From assembly GCA_019638475.1 (NCBI GenBank), contig JAHBTR010000004.1, positions 1 to 64,000 of the forward strand: 64,000 nucleotides of DNA, in the 5' to 3' direction. Made by a program: the position numbers and the translations under genes. The notes below the pieces were generated by a model, which ran no database searches, was not told where the DNA came from, and worked only from the letters and a program-made list of their open reading frames with translations. Origin of the DNA: Chitinophagaceae bacterium (GTDB lineage: Bacteria; Bacteroidota; Bacteroidia; Chitinophagales; Chitinophagaceae). Below, piece after piece: positions 35,258 through 45,006 of this stretch (the first letter of the stretch is position 1; each line of letters starts with the position of its first letter).

Positions 35258-36409
35258 TTATAAAGATTGACGAAATTGATTGATAACCGAAGATAATGTA
35301 AACTGCATTTCTAAAGAAGGATAATTAAATTTATCGTAAATAGTAGGATAGGCAGCAGAAAAGAATTTTAGCCTACTTTGTTCAGATAAAAAAAGCAATC
35401 CTAATTTTTGTATTTGTTCTACATAGTAACATTTTGTTCCAAAAGTTTTTTTAGCTACTTGTATCATTTTATCATCTGATGTTTCGGCAGACATTAATTT
35501 TCTTACTCTTAATACATCTGCTTCAGTAGCAAGATTTACACAAGCAGTATTGTATTGCTCATTTTTTGTATAATTGGTATGTACAATAGGTGGTTCTTCT
35601 GTTGTAGTTCCTTTTTGTGAAGTAGTAGTTTGTTCTTTTTGTATAGGAATAAAAACAATAATGGTATCTGATGGAGAGGTTGTATAATCTACATAAGTTT
35701 CATCTACACCATTAATACCAGCTTTTTGATATGTTCTAATAATACCTTTTTTATTTGTACTGGAAGATGTTGTTTGTGTTGTCTTATTTTCTTTCTGTGT
35801 TGTATTTGTAGCAGTAGTACTTTTACTATTATCAGGTGTTGTTGTTTCTTGTTCAGCGGTTACTGTATCTGTATTTTGTGTAATAGTTTTTGTTGTTTCT
35901 ACTACTTCTGTTTTTGCAGTAGTTGTTTCTGTTTGTTGGGTAGTTTTTTTATGGGTAGTTGCTGGTTTTTCTGTAGTTTTTATAACAGGGTTGATAGAGT
36001 AAGTATCGTCTAATGTTATGGTATCATTCTGCATTTTATCTTTTTCCCAATCATCTGCATTAGCCATAATTTTGGTAAAATCTATAATATTAAATAAGCC
36101 CCAACCTTCATTGCCAAATTGCTTTAATACAAAACCTACATCTTTATCATTAATAACATAAGAAAACTTTTGCTCAGGATATTTATCTTTTGGGAAACCT
36201 GCTACAAAAAAATATTTTCCATTTTTAAGTCTTGGAATAACCAAATAACCAGATAAGGAAGAACTATAATTTTTATTGTTTACCAAAACATAAAATGGTT
36301 CTTTATTTTCTGATTGAACATACATGAAATGTTTTCTTTGAGCATGTACATACATAACAGATAGAAAGCTAACTATAACTATCAATACTATTCTCTTATA
36401 AAAGTATTT
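35258..36409 (-). CDS. Secreted DUF4476 protein with Thr-rich linker
   Basis: 383 residues from ATG 36409, giving a clean signal peptide (MKYFYKRIVLIVIVSFLSVM then YVHAQ). The N-terminal region of about 110 residues is followed by a low-complexity Thr/Glu/Gln/Lys linker (about 130-260), and then a C-terminal DUF4476-type helical domain with ADVLRVRKLMSAETSDDKM and GLLFLSEQSRLKFFSAAYP. Function is not known. The domain is typical of Bacteroidota exported proteins. The product should be periplasmic or surface-exposed. It is placed directly upstream of truA. Confidence 0.8.
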   Translation of the reverse strand, partial: KYFYKRIVLIVIVSFLSVMYVHAQRKHFMYVQSENKEPFYVLVNNKNYSSSLSGYLVIPRLKNGKYFFVAGFPKDKYPEQKFSYVINDKDVGFVLKQFGNEGWGLFNIIDFTKIMANADDWEKDKMQNDTITLDDTYSINPVIKTTEKPATTHKKTTQQTETTTAKTEVVETTKTITQNTDTVTAEQETTTPDNSKSTTATNTTQKENKTTQTTSSSTNKKGIIRTYQKAGINGVDETYVDYTTSPSDTIIVFIPIQKEQTTTSQKGTTTEEPPIVHTNYTKNEQYNTACVNLATEADVLRVRKLMSAETSDDKMIQVAKKTFGTKCYYVEQIQKLGLLFLSEQSRLKFFSAAYPTIYDKFNYPSLEMQFTLSSVINQFRQSL

Positions 36410-36581
36410 CATTGAAATTGGTTGATTATAACGATACACGAATTTATATGTTTTTTTATTTAATTATGCCGATAAACACTTATTCAAATACAAAATATCC
36501 TTTTTTTTAACCTTTTATAAAACTATCTATGTCTTTATTTTGTGCCAACTTATATCTTTATCATTATATAAAATACATTTC

Positions 36582-39050
36582 ATGAAAAAAATGCTTCTTT
36601 TGGTAGGCTTATTCAGCTTTACCATTTCATTTAGCCAGCACACCAATAGCAGAAATGCAAAAGATGATAGCTGGAAAACAGTGTACAGAGAGTTTCCTAA
36701 AAAAATAAACGACCTTGTACACACAAAAATCAATGCAAAATTTGATTATGCCAATAGTTATCTTAATGGAAAAGTATGGATAACGCTTCAACCACACTTT
36801 TACAAAACAGATTCACTTGAGTTAGATGCAAAAGGCATGACAATACATAAAGTTGAGATAGTTAAAGCAAATAAAAATGCAGGTTTAAAATATAATTATG
36901 ATGGGCAGGTATTAAAAATATCACTTGACAGAACCTACTCAAGAAATGAAAAATATACCATATTTATTGATTATACAGCAAAGCCTAATGAATTAAAAGT
37001 AGAAGGAAGTGCAGCTATTACAGATGCTAAAGGTTTATACTTTATTAATCCTAAAGGGGAAGAAAAAAATAAACCAACACAAATTTGGACACAAGGCGAA
37101 ACAGAAGCTACATCTGTTTGGGTGCCTACTATTGATAAACCCAATCAAAAAACCACACAAGAAACTTACATGACTGTTCCTGCAAAATATGTTACACTTA
37201 GCAATGGAAAATTAGTAAGTCAAGTAAAAAATGCAGATGGTACCAGAACAGATTATTGGAAAATGGATTTACCACATGCACCTTATTTATTTTTTATGGG
37301 TGTAGGAGATTATGCTGTAGTGAAAGATACTTATAAAGGAAAAGAAGTAAGCTATTATGTAGAAAAAGAATATGAAAAAGTAGCAAGAAAAATATTTGGC
37401 AATACACCCGAAATGATGAAATATTTTTCTACTGTTTTAGGAATAGAATACCCTTGGGTTAAATATGCACAAATAGTAGGAAGAGATTATGTAAGTGGTG
37501 CAATGGAAAATACTACAGCTACACTACATCAAGAATCTGCACAACAAGATGCAAGACAACTAATAGATGGCAATGCTTGGGAATCAACTATTGCACACGA
37601 ATTATTTCATCATTGGTTTGGCGATTATGTAACAGCAGAAAGTTGGAGTAATTTAACAGTCAATGAAAGTTTTGCTAATTATAGTCAAACACTTTGGAAT
37701 GAATATAAATATGGTACAGATGCTGGTGATGAAGAAAATTATAATGATATGCAAGGTTACTTAATGAGTGGTAGCCAAAGCAAAGATTTGGTAAGACATT
37801 ATTATAGAGATAAAGAAGATATGTTTGATGCTGTTAGTTATAACAAAGGAGGTAGAATATTACACATGCTTAGAAACTATGTAGGCGATGAGGCATTTTT
37901 TAAATCATTAAATAAATATTTAACTGATAATAAATTTGGTACGGGCAATGCACATCAACTTCGGTTAGCGTTTGAAGCTGTTACAGGACAAGACTTAAAT
38001 TGGTTTTGGAATCAATGGTATTTTGGTAGTGGACATCCTCAGTTAGACATTTCTTATGCTTATAGCGAAGAAAGTAAAATAGCTTCTGTATATATAAAGC
38101 AATATCAAAGTGGAGATAAAATTTTTACTTTACCATTAGCAATAGATGTATATTTTGGTAAAGAAAAACATAGATACAATGTATGGTTAAAAAGTAAAAC
38201 AGATACTTTTAGTTTTAATGCACCAACAAAACCAGATTTAATTAATGTAGATGGAGATAAAGTTTTATTATGTTCTAAAAAAGATGCTAAAACATTAGGT
38301 GAATATATTCATCAATACAAGTATGCAGGAAAATATTTAGATAGGAGAGAAGCAATAGATTTTGCTGCTAAAAAAACAAAAGAACCAGAAGCAATAAAAT
38401 TTTTGGTTGATGTATTAAATGATGTGTATGCTCCATTAAGAATTAAAGCTATACAAGCTTTGGCAAAAACTACCTTAGATGAAGCTACTATCAAACAAAT
38501 AGAATCAATAGCATCAAATGATAAAAATGCTACTGTAAGAGCAGTTGCCATTGATGCTTTAGGAAATTTAGAAGATAAGCAATACCTTACTTTATTTGAG
38601 AAAGGAACTACAGATTCTTCTTATAATGTGGCTGGTGCAAGTTTAGAAGCATTAGCCTCTTTAGATAGTAATAAGGCTTTAGCTATTGCTAATAAATTAT
38701 CTAAAGAACCAGCAAAAGGGCGTTTAGCATCAGCTATTTCAAGTACTTTGGTAAAGTATGGAGGAGAAGATGCTTTTGATTTTATTGCAAATTCTTTTGA
38801 AAAAATGCCAATGTCTCAAGAAAAATTTGAAGCATTACAATCATTGGCAGATATATTGGTAAAAGTGAAAGATGCAACTAAGTTTAAAAGAGGTATAGAC
38901 TTGATTGTAGATTTTAGAGAATCTATACCAGAAGCATATAAAAGTCAAGTAAATGCTTATATTAATAATATGGTATTAAAAGGTATAGCAGATAAAAAAG
39001 AAAAAGCAGGTGAAACTGAATTAGCTAATTATGTAAGAAGTAAAATGTAG
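36582..39050 (+). CDS. M1 family aminopeptidase with HEAT-like C-terminus
   Basis: 822 residues from ATG 36582 with a signal peptide (MKKMLLLVGLFSFTISFS). Zinc peptidase that removes N-terminal residues from peptides. The exopeptidase motif is SGAMENTTAT. The zinc site HELFHH with the third ligand in NLTVNESFANY lies near residue 340. A catalytic-domain tyrosine region follows. After about residue 580 helical HEAT-type repeats appear (APLRIKAIQALAKTTLDEAT, then KNATVRAVAIDALGNLEDKQ). Periplasmic or secreted location is inferred from the signal. Confidence 0.92.
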   Translation: MKKMLLLVGLFSFTISFSQHTNSRNAKDDSWKTVYREFPKKINDLVHTKINAKFDYANSYLNGKVWITLQPHFYKTDSLELDAKGMTIHKVEIVKANKNAGLKYNYDGQVLKISLDRTYSRNEKYTIFIDYTAKPNELKVEGSAAITDAKGLYFINPKGEEKNKPTQIWTQGETEATSVWVPTIDKPNQKTTQETYMTVPAKYVTLSNGKLVSQVKNADGTRTDYWKMDLPHAPYLFFMGVGDYAVVKDTYKGKEVSYYVEKEYEKVARKIFGNTPEMMKYFSTVLGIEYPWVKYAQIVGRDYVSGAMENTTATLHQESAQQDARQLIDGNAWESTIAHELFHHWFGDYVTAESWSNLTVNESFANYSQTLWNEYKYGTDAGDEENYNDMQGYLMSGSQSKDLVRHYYRDKEDMFDAVSYNKGGRILHMLRNYVGDEAFFKSLNKYLTDNKFGTGNAHQLRLAFEAVTGQDLNWFWNQWYFGSGHPQLDISYAYSEESKIASVYIKQYQSGDKIFTLPLAIDVYFGKEKHRYNVWLKSKTDTFSFNAPTKPDLINVDGDKVLLCSKKDAKTLGEYIHQYKYAGKYLDRREAIDFAAKKTKEPEAIKFLVDVLNDVYAPLRIKAIQALAKTTLDEATIKQIESIASNDKNATVRAVAIDALGNLEDKQYLTLFEKGTTDSSYNVAGASLEALASLDSNKALAIANKLSKEPAKGRLASAISSTLVKYGGEDAFDFIANSFEKMPMSQEKFEALQSLADILVKVKDATKFKRGIDLIVDFRESIPEAYKSQVNAYINNMVLKGIADKKEKAGETELANYVRSKM

Positions 39051-39074
39051 ATAACTAATACTATCTTTTTAAAA

Positions 39075-39111
39075 GAAAAGGCTTTCTGATAAACTCAGAT
39101 AGCCTTTTTTT
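39075..39111 (+). terminator. Terminator after the M1 peptidase gene
   Basis: GAAAAGGCT...CTGA and TCAG..AGCCTTTTTT form an interrupted stem followed by a T-run. Confidence 0.7.
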
Positions 39112-39211
39112 ATTGAAAAGGACAAAATTTGTAAGTACATAATTATTAATGAGTTAAATGTTTTTTTTTATTTTATAAGAAAAAATATATGTATAATGTG
39201 AGATTTTTTTA

Positions 39212-39219
39212 TACATTTG
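39212..39219 (+). promoter_or_regulatory. -7 promoter box of the giant T9SS gene
   Basis: TACATTTG matches TAnnTTTG, about 130 nt before the start codon at 39352. The leader between them has no gene. No clear -33 box is seen. Confidence 0.4.
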
Positions 39220-39351
39220 TCTTCCCCTTTGTAAATTTATTGTTAATAATTTGTTAGGATAATGTTTTGTTAAAAATGATTAATACATTTTTAGATTACA
39301 CCTTCAATTAGAATTAGATTATTGATTTTAAAAAGAATTAAAACATACACT

Positions 39352-42300
39352 ATGAACTTTAAACTACCCTTAGAAAAAAGACTTATAACAGTTTTATTGT
39401 TATTCTTTTTTTCAGCTTTTATTGTTACAAAATCAGCAGCACAAACTACTTATTATGTTAATGATGCTTCGTTAGTAGGAGATGTAATCACTTCAGCAGT
39501 TGGAGATGATTTGAATAGTGGAACTTCCACTTCATCGCCTTATGCCACCATTTCAAAAGCTATGACTATGGCTACAAGTGGCGATATTATTTATGTAGAT
39601 GCAGGTACTTACATCCAAACTACTGGAATTACCATTAAAGCAGGGGTAAAACTTGCTGGTATGTGTCCAAGCAAAAGTATTATAGTGCTTTATAATAATA
39701 ATGCTGGAACAATAGTGGTAAGTTCCAATGCAGAGCTTACAAGGTTTACCATTAAACGTACTGATGGTTCTGATATGCCAAGTATTGCAGTATCTACAAC
39801 AACAGGTGGAACAGGCATGAAAATTAATAATTGCTTGTTTGTAAAATGCCGTTCAGCTATTTATGTAAATGGTACTACAGCTGCTAATGCATTAACTGTT
39901 AGTAACAATGATTTTGATGATAATAGAACAGGCTTAGTGCTTGCTGATGCTAATTATGCTAACATTACTATTTCAAATAATAATTTAGTAGATAGCAGAA
40001 GTTTTGGAATAATTTTTACTGGGGCAACTTCGCTTGCAAATATTGCTATTGACAACAATAACTTTACAGGAAACCTTGCAGGTGGCTTAGCTATTGAAGG
40101 AAGTGCTGCAAGTGGTATTACCTTAAACAATAACTGGTTTGGTACTGCCACGCCTGCCACCTATTCAGGTGTAGTAAATGGTGGTTTTAGTGTAGATGCA
40201 CATAATGTTGTTTCATCTTATCCATATAATTTTACTGATAATAATGGAGTTACTTTACCCAATTATCCCAACGATATTGCAGGTACTGCTGTAGCTGCAA
40301 TAAGTAGTGCTGTTCATGCATCTGCACCAATAACATATACTACTCCTTCTTGTGGCATTACTTCCACCGACCCTATAGCAACCTATTTCACTATACAGGC
40401 GGCAGTAGATGGTTCCAATGCAGGAGCAACCATTAGTATTCCACCAGGAGTATATGCAGAGAATGTAACAGTGAATAAATCTTTAACAATAGTAGGAACA
40501 GATAGTTCTAATACGATATTAGATAAAGGCGATGGTAATTATAGTGCATCAGGAGGCAATGGATTTAGTATTACAGCCGATAATGTAAGTATCAGTAAAT
40601 TAAAAATAAGGAACTATACATCAGGTATAAGGAATACAGTTGGCGTAAGCAATTTATCTATCTCTGAAGTTTCTTTATTAGAAAATTTTGATGCGGGCTT
40701 TTATAGTAATCAATCATTAAATGGATTAAGTATTACTAATTCTATTATAAAGAACAATGGTTATAAAAATAATGTAAATAGTGGAGGTCCTATCAGGCGA
40801 GGTATTATGCTACAATCAAGTGCTGCTGATTATGCCAATCTTGTTATTACAGGCAATACAGTAACAGACAATAGTTTAGTAGGAATAGATATAAACTTAA
40901 ATAAATCAACCGATGGCATCACTATTAGTAATAATACCTTAGCAAGAAATGGTGATGATGAGATAGGCGTATGGTTAGGCAATAATAATTCAGCAACCAG
41001 TGGAGCAGTATTGATAGACAATAATAATATTACACTGAGCAATGCTGTAAGATTTGGCATAGAGATAAAAAATCCGGATGGTACAGGAGCAACTTCAGGT
41101 ATAGGTAGTATCGTAGTATCTAATAATACGATTAATACAGTATCACATATAGGAGTAAGTAGAGATATGGGCGGTATAGTAGTCATCAGAAGAAAAGATA
41201 ACTATGCACCACCATTAATCAACAATGACCAACCAAAAGGTGTAGTAATATTGAATAATACGATAAATGACTTACAAAATATTCATGCCAATGATGATGA
41301 TGCTTATGGCATAGTCGTAGGCGGCACGAATCATTTAATCAAAGACAATACGATTACGAATACAGAAGTATCTATCCAGTTACAGAAGGGCAATGATAAT
41401 TATGATAACAATAATAACTCTGACCAAGCACATGTGGATTTTTATTTTAGTAGAGATAATTCTGCAGATGTATGTGCGTACTTAGATAATAATACTATAA
41501 CAGGTTCAGGTTTACCAAGATTGGTAACAGGAGTAGCTACAGCATCTGCTACTTTACCTAATAACGTATATAATACATCTACTCAAATGGCATTCTGTAC
41601 TATTCAAGATGCTATAGATAATGACTTTACTGTTGATGGTAATATTATTAATGTAGGTGCTGGTATTTTTACTGAAGAAATTCTCTTAAATAAGAATTTA
41701 TCACTTCGTGGAGCTAACTATGGTATTAATCCTAATACAGGTTCAAGAGTGGCAGAAACTATCTTACATCCATCAACATCAGGTGCAGACCCTAACGATG
41801 TAAGTGCTGTTGTGATGATTTATGTTGAACCAACAGGTAGTGGTTCTACTATTGATGGATTTACAATAGATGGAAATAATCCATTACTTACAAGTGGCAT
41901 CTTAATAAATGAAGGAACAACAGATGTTGATGCTATAGAAGCAATTAGTGCTTACGAAGGATTATCAAACTTTACTGTAACTAATAATATCATCAAGAAC
42001 TTCTCTTATGCTGGTATGGATTTGTATAACTATTACAATAGTGCTGCTGCTACTACAGATAATGTTGTAAGCAACAACCTTTTTGAAGGTATCAGACCAA
42101 CTGGTGGTTACGGAATTGGTGTATTGATATACAATAACTGTTATACAAATATTACAAACAATGTAATGAATGGAGTGAATGTAGGAATACAAACAGGCAA
42201 TTTTTATAATGCAGACCCTGGTAATAGTCATAGCATTGCTAATAATGCAATAGAAAGTGTAAACAGAGGTATATGGCACAATATGCCTTATTCCAATGCA

Positions 42301-44529
42301 GCAACATTTAGCATCTCAGACAATACAATTTCAACACATTCATCTGCTACTGCTAATCGTGGTATAATGATATCAACTGTTCAAGGAACAGCAACTGCTA
42401 CAGTAACTAACAATACTATTACAGGGGCAAAATATGGTTATTATTTATGGAGTAATCCTACTTCTAACAATATTACTATTACAGGTGGTTCTGTAAATAG
42501 TACAAATGGTATTGTTGCAGATAATTTCTTAGGATATAATACTAACGCCACTTCAAGCTCATATATAATTGACGGTGTAAATATTACTGCAGTAGATACA
42601 GGAATAATAGTAAGAGATGATGTCGCTAATACAAACAATGCAACTGTGGCTGTAACTATTAAAGGTAACACTACTGTAAGCAATGCAAATATTGGATTGG
42701 CTATTATAGGTAGCGATGCATCTGCTTCTGTTGTTACTACAGACCCTGATGTAGTTACTTTAAGTGGAGATATTGTAAACACAAGTGGTACTCCTCTAAA
42801 TGCTTCTACAGGTGATATTGCTCTTAATGGTACTACTTCTAATATAGAAGGAGGAGCTACTATTAGAAACCTTACACTTAACAATACAACAGGAGCTACC
42901 ATTGCAAGTGGTGTAGGTAATACAGTTAATATTTTAAATACCTATACACCAACAGCAGGAGTATTAACTACTAATAACAATTTAGTATTAAAATCTACTG
43001 CATCAACCACAGCAAGTATAGCACAAGGTAATGCAGCAGGAAATTATATTGATGGCAGCGTAGTTGTAGAACGCTTTGTTCCAGCTAAAGCAGCAAGAAA
43101 ATGGAATTTCCTCGCCAGCCCTATAACTCAAAGTATAGCTGATGGTTGGCAACAGCAAATTCATATTACAGGAGCAGGTACAGGTGGTACAGTTTGTCCA
43201 ACATTAACACCTCATACAAACGGATATGATGCAACTGTTAGCAATGCACCAAATATTTATACTTATGATGCAGCTAATGCAAGTGGCACAAGATGGACTA
43301 AACCAGCCACTACCAATGCAGATTTCTTAACTGCTGGTAAAGCATTTAGAGTAAATGTAAGAGGTGATAGAAACTTAGGTTGTAGTTTATTAGATGGCAG
43401 TCCAAGTGGATTAGTACCAACTGCTGTAACACTTAGCACCACAGGAGCTATCAACAACACCAATAAAAACGCTGGTAACTTTACTATAACATTCAATAAT
43501 GCAAAAGACGATAACAGTACAGATAAATATGTAATGATAGGAAACCCTTATCCAAGTATGCTTAGTTTTAGTGCATTACAAGCAGCTAATAATACAACCA
43601 TTGCTACCAATTATGCAATCTATATACCAGCTAACCCAGCAAGTATATACTCTTATTGGGATGCAATGACAAGTAGCTTTACAGGAGGTATAGGTTATGA
43701 CGATAGCTTTGGAGATGTTATAGCAAGTGGACAATCATTTTTTGTTCAATCATTATTAGTGAATGATAACTTCATGTCATTAGATTTTGCAGAAAATCAA
43801 AAATCTACTACAATGTTTAATGGCTATTTCAAACCACGTAGCTTTAATGAACAAATAAAAGTAAACTACATACAAAACAACAATAAAGTAGATGAAGTAA
43901 TTATTCGTTATGCAAATGATGCAGGCATTAGCAATACTGAAGTTGGCAACATGGATATACCATCTATGAATAGTGGTACATTTATTAGTAGTTTAAAAGA
44001 AAGTAAGAGAATGGTTATTCAAACCAGAGACTTACAAACATTAAACAACGATGAAGTATGGTTAAATGTAGGTGCTACAGAAAGTGGTTTCTACCAATTA
44101 AACTTTAGCGATTATGAAAACTTTGCAGGCACAGACATTTTCTTAATTGACCACTATACCAATGCTACACAAAATATCAGACAAAATGCTACATACTCTT
44201 TCTTAATTGATAAAGACAATGCAGCTACCAAAGGTTCTGAAAGATTTAGTATAGTATTTAATAGAACAGTTCAAGAAGTATATGTACAGAACTTAATTAA
44301 AATGTATCCTAATCCTGCAAATAAACAAGTAACAATAGAATTACCACAAGAAAACAATATCAGCTATACTATAAAAATAACAGATGTAGCAGGTAAAGTA
44401 GTAATGCAACATAGAACAAATGGAGGAACACAACAGTTAAGTATTGGAGAACTAATGACTGGAACTTATTTTGTAGAAATTATAGATAGCAAAGGAAATA
44501 GAAAAACAGAGAAATTAATTAAAAATTAA
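39352..44529 (+). CDS. Giant right-handed beta-helix surface protein with T9SS sorting domain
   Basis: 1725 residues from ATG 39352. It has a signal peptide, then long stretches of short repeated turns rich in Asn and Ile such as ISNNNLVDSRSFGIIFTGA and ITGNTVTDNSLVGIDI, the pattern of parallel beta-helix (pectate lyase/NosD-like) folds, in at least three blocks between about residues 50 and 1200. The C-terminal 75 residues (MYPNPANKQVTIELP ... GTYFVEIIDSKG) are a type A T9SS sorting domain, so it is exported and anchored on the cell surface. Catalytic residues of a polysaccharide lyase cannot be confirmed. An adhesive or glycan-related role is possible. Confidence 0.85.
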   Translation: MNFKLPLEKRLITVLLLFFFSAFIVTKSAAQTTYYVNDASLVGDVITSAVGDDLNSGTSTSSPYATISKAMTMATSGDIIYVDAGTYIQTTGITIKAGVKLAGMCPSKSIIVLYNNNAGTIVVSSNAELTRFTIKRTDGSDMPSIAVSTTTGGTGMKINNCLFVKCRSAIYVNGTTAANALTVSNNDFDDNRTGLVLADANYANITISNNNLVDSRSFGIIFTGATSLANIAIDNNNFTGNLAGGLAIEGSAASGITLNNNWFGTATPATYSGVVNGGFSVDAHNVVSSYPYNFTDNNGVTLPNYPNDIAGTAVAAISSAVHASAPITYTTPSCGITSTDPIATYFTIQAAVDGSNAGATISIPPGVYAENVTVNKSLTIVGTDSSNTILDKGDGNYSASGGNGFSITADNVSISKLKIRNYTSGIRNTVGVSNLSISEVSLLENFDAGFYSNQSLNGLSITNSIIKNNGYKNNVNSGGPIRRGIMLQSSAADYANLVITGNTVTDNSLVGIDINLNKSTDGITISNNTLARNGDDEIGVWLGNNNSATSGAVLIDNNNITLSNAVRFGIEIKNPDGTGATSGIGSIVVSNNTINTVSHIGVSRDMGGIVVIRRKDNYAPPLINNDQPKGVVILNNTINDLQNIHANDDDAYGIVVGGTNHLIKDNTITNTEVSIQLQKGNDNYDNNNNSDQAHVDFYFSRDNSADVCAYLDNNTITGSGLPRLVTGVATASATLPNNVYNTSTQMAFCTIQDAIDNDFTVDGNIINVGAGIFTEEILLNKNLSLRGANYGINPNTGSRVAETILHPSTSGADPNDVSAVVMIYVEPTGSGSTIDGFTIDGNNPLLTSGILINEGTTDVDAIEAISAYEGLSNFTVTNNIIKNFSYAGMDLYNYYNSAAATTDNVVSNNLFEGIRPTGGYGIGVLIYNNCYTNITNNVMNGVNVGIQTGNFYNADPGNSHSIANNAIESVNRGIWHNMPYSNAATFSISDNTISTHSSATANRGIMISTVQGTATATVTNNTITGAKYGYYLWSNPTSNNITITGGSVNSTNGIVADNFLGYNTNATSSSYIIDGVNITAVDTGIIVRDDVANTNNATVAVTIKGNTTVSNANIGLAIIGSDASASVVTTDPDVVTLSGDIVNTSGTPLNASTGDIALNGTTSNIEGGATIRNLTLNNTTGATIASGVGNTVNILNTYTPTAGVLTTNNNLVLKSTASTTASIAQGNAAGNYIDGSVVVERFVPAKAARKWNFLASPITQSIADGWQQQIHITGAGTGGTVCPTLTPHTNGYDATVSNAPNIYTYDAANASGTRWTKPATTNADFLTAGKAFRVNVRGDRNLGCSLLDGSPSGLVPTAVTLSTTGAINNTNKNAGNFTITFNNAKDDNSTDKYVMIGNPYPSMLSFSALQAANNTTIATNYAIYIPANPASIYSYWDAMTSSFTGGIGYDDSFGDVIASGQSFFVQSLLVNDNFMSLDFAENQKSTTMFNGYFKPRSFNEQIKVNYIQNNNKVDEVIIRYANDAGISNTEVGNMDIPSMNSGTFISSLKESKRMVIQTRDLQTLNNDEVWLNVGATESGFYQLNFSDYENFAGTDIFLIDHYTNATQNIRQNATYSFLIDKDNAATKGSERFSIVFNRTVQEVYVQNLIKMYPNPANKQVTIELPQENNISYTIKITDVAGKVVMQHRTNGGTQQLSIGELMTGTYFVEIIDSKGNRKTEKLIKN

Positions 44530-44548
44530 GAGTTAAAGAATTATGAGT

Positions 44549-44638
44549 TTGAGTGTTCCAATGTTTAATTGTTCAAGCGTTGGAACATTCAAACACTTGA
44601 ACTTGTAAACTTGTAAACTTGTGAACTTTTTAAACTTA
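44549..44638. repeat. Degenerate palindromic and tandem repeat
   Basis: GTGTTCCAATGTT and a matching inverted copy near 44578-44597 form an imperfect palindrome. It is followed by three or four copies of an ACTTGTAA-type unit. Such decayed repeats are common in Bacteroidota intergenic DNA. Confidence 0.45.
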
Positions 44639-44645
44639 TAAAACC

Positions 44646-44849
44646 ATGAAAACAAAATTGTACAAATTAATCGGCACATTATTATTAGCATTAGTATTAT
44701 CCTTACCTGCTATAGCACAAGATGAATTTGACCCACCATTAGATGATATACCTGTAGATGGAGGCTTAACTCTATTATTAGCAGCAGGTGTAGGTTATGG
44801 TGCTAAAAAACTAAGAGATAATAAGAAGAAACAACAACAAATAAAGTAA
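44646..44849 (+). CDS. Small exported protein with PVDGG/membrane/basic-tail sorting-type C-terminus
   Basis: 67 residues: signal peptide (LLLALVLSLPAIAQ), short acidic spacer (DEFDPPLDD), then PVDGGLTLLLAAGVGYGAKK and a Lys/Gln-rich tail. The order of a P-x-D-G motif, a short membrane segment and a positive tail resembles exosortase-type or PID-CTERM-like sorting signals in Bacteroidota. After signal cleavage almost nothing but the sorting region remains. It follows the giant T9SS gene in the same direction with a gap of about 115 nt and may share its function. Confidence 0.65.
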   Translation: MKTKLYKLIGTLLLALVLSLPAIAQDEFDPPLDDIPVDGGLTLLLAAGVGYGAKKLRDNKKKQQQIK

Positions 44850-44873
44850 AGCATTATTGTATAAACTACTCAT

Positions 44874-44911
44874 ATTAAAAGAGATTGTTTTTTAAGGCAA
44901 TCTCTTTTAAT
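44874..44911. terminator. Bidirectional terminator after the small sorting-type gene
   Basis: A perfect 14 bp stem ATTAAAAGAGATTG / CAATCTCTTTTAAT with a 10 nt loop, AT-rich on both sides. Confidence 0.65.
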
Positions 44912-44985
44912 TTATCCAAACTAAATACAGTCTCACATATACCTTTCTATTAGTTGTAAACTACAACATTTTTCAAACATCATGC

Positions 44986-44993
44986 TACGTTTG
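44986..44993 (+). promoter_or_regulatory. -7 promoter box of radA
   Basis: TACGTTTG fits TAnnTTTG and lies 13 nt before the radA ATG, implying a very short leader. No -33 TTTG stands at the usual spacing. Confidence 0.4.
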
Positions 44994-45006
44994 TTATCTT
45001 TACCTT

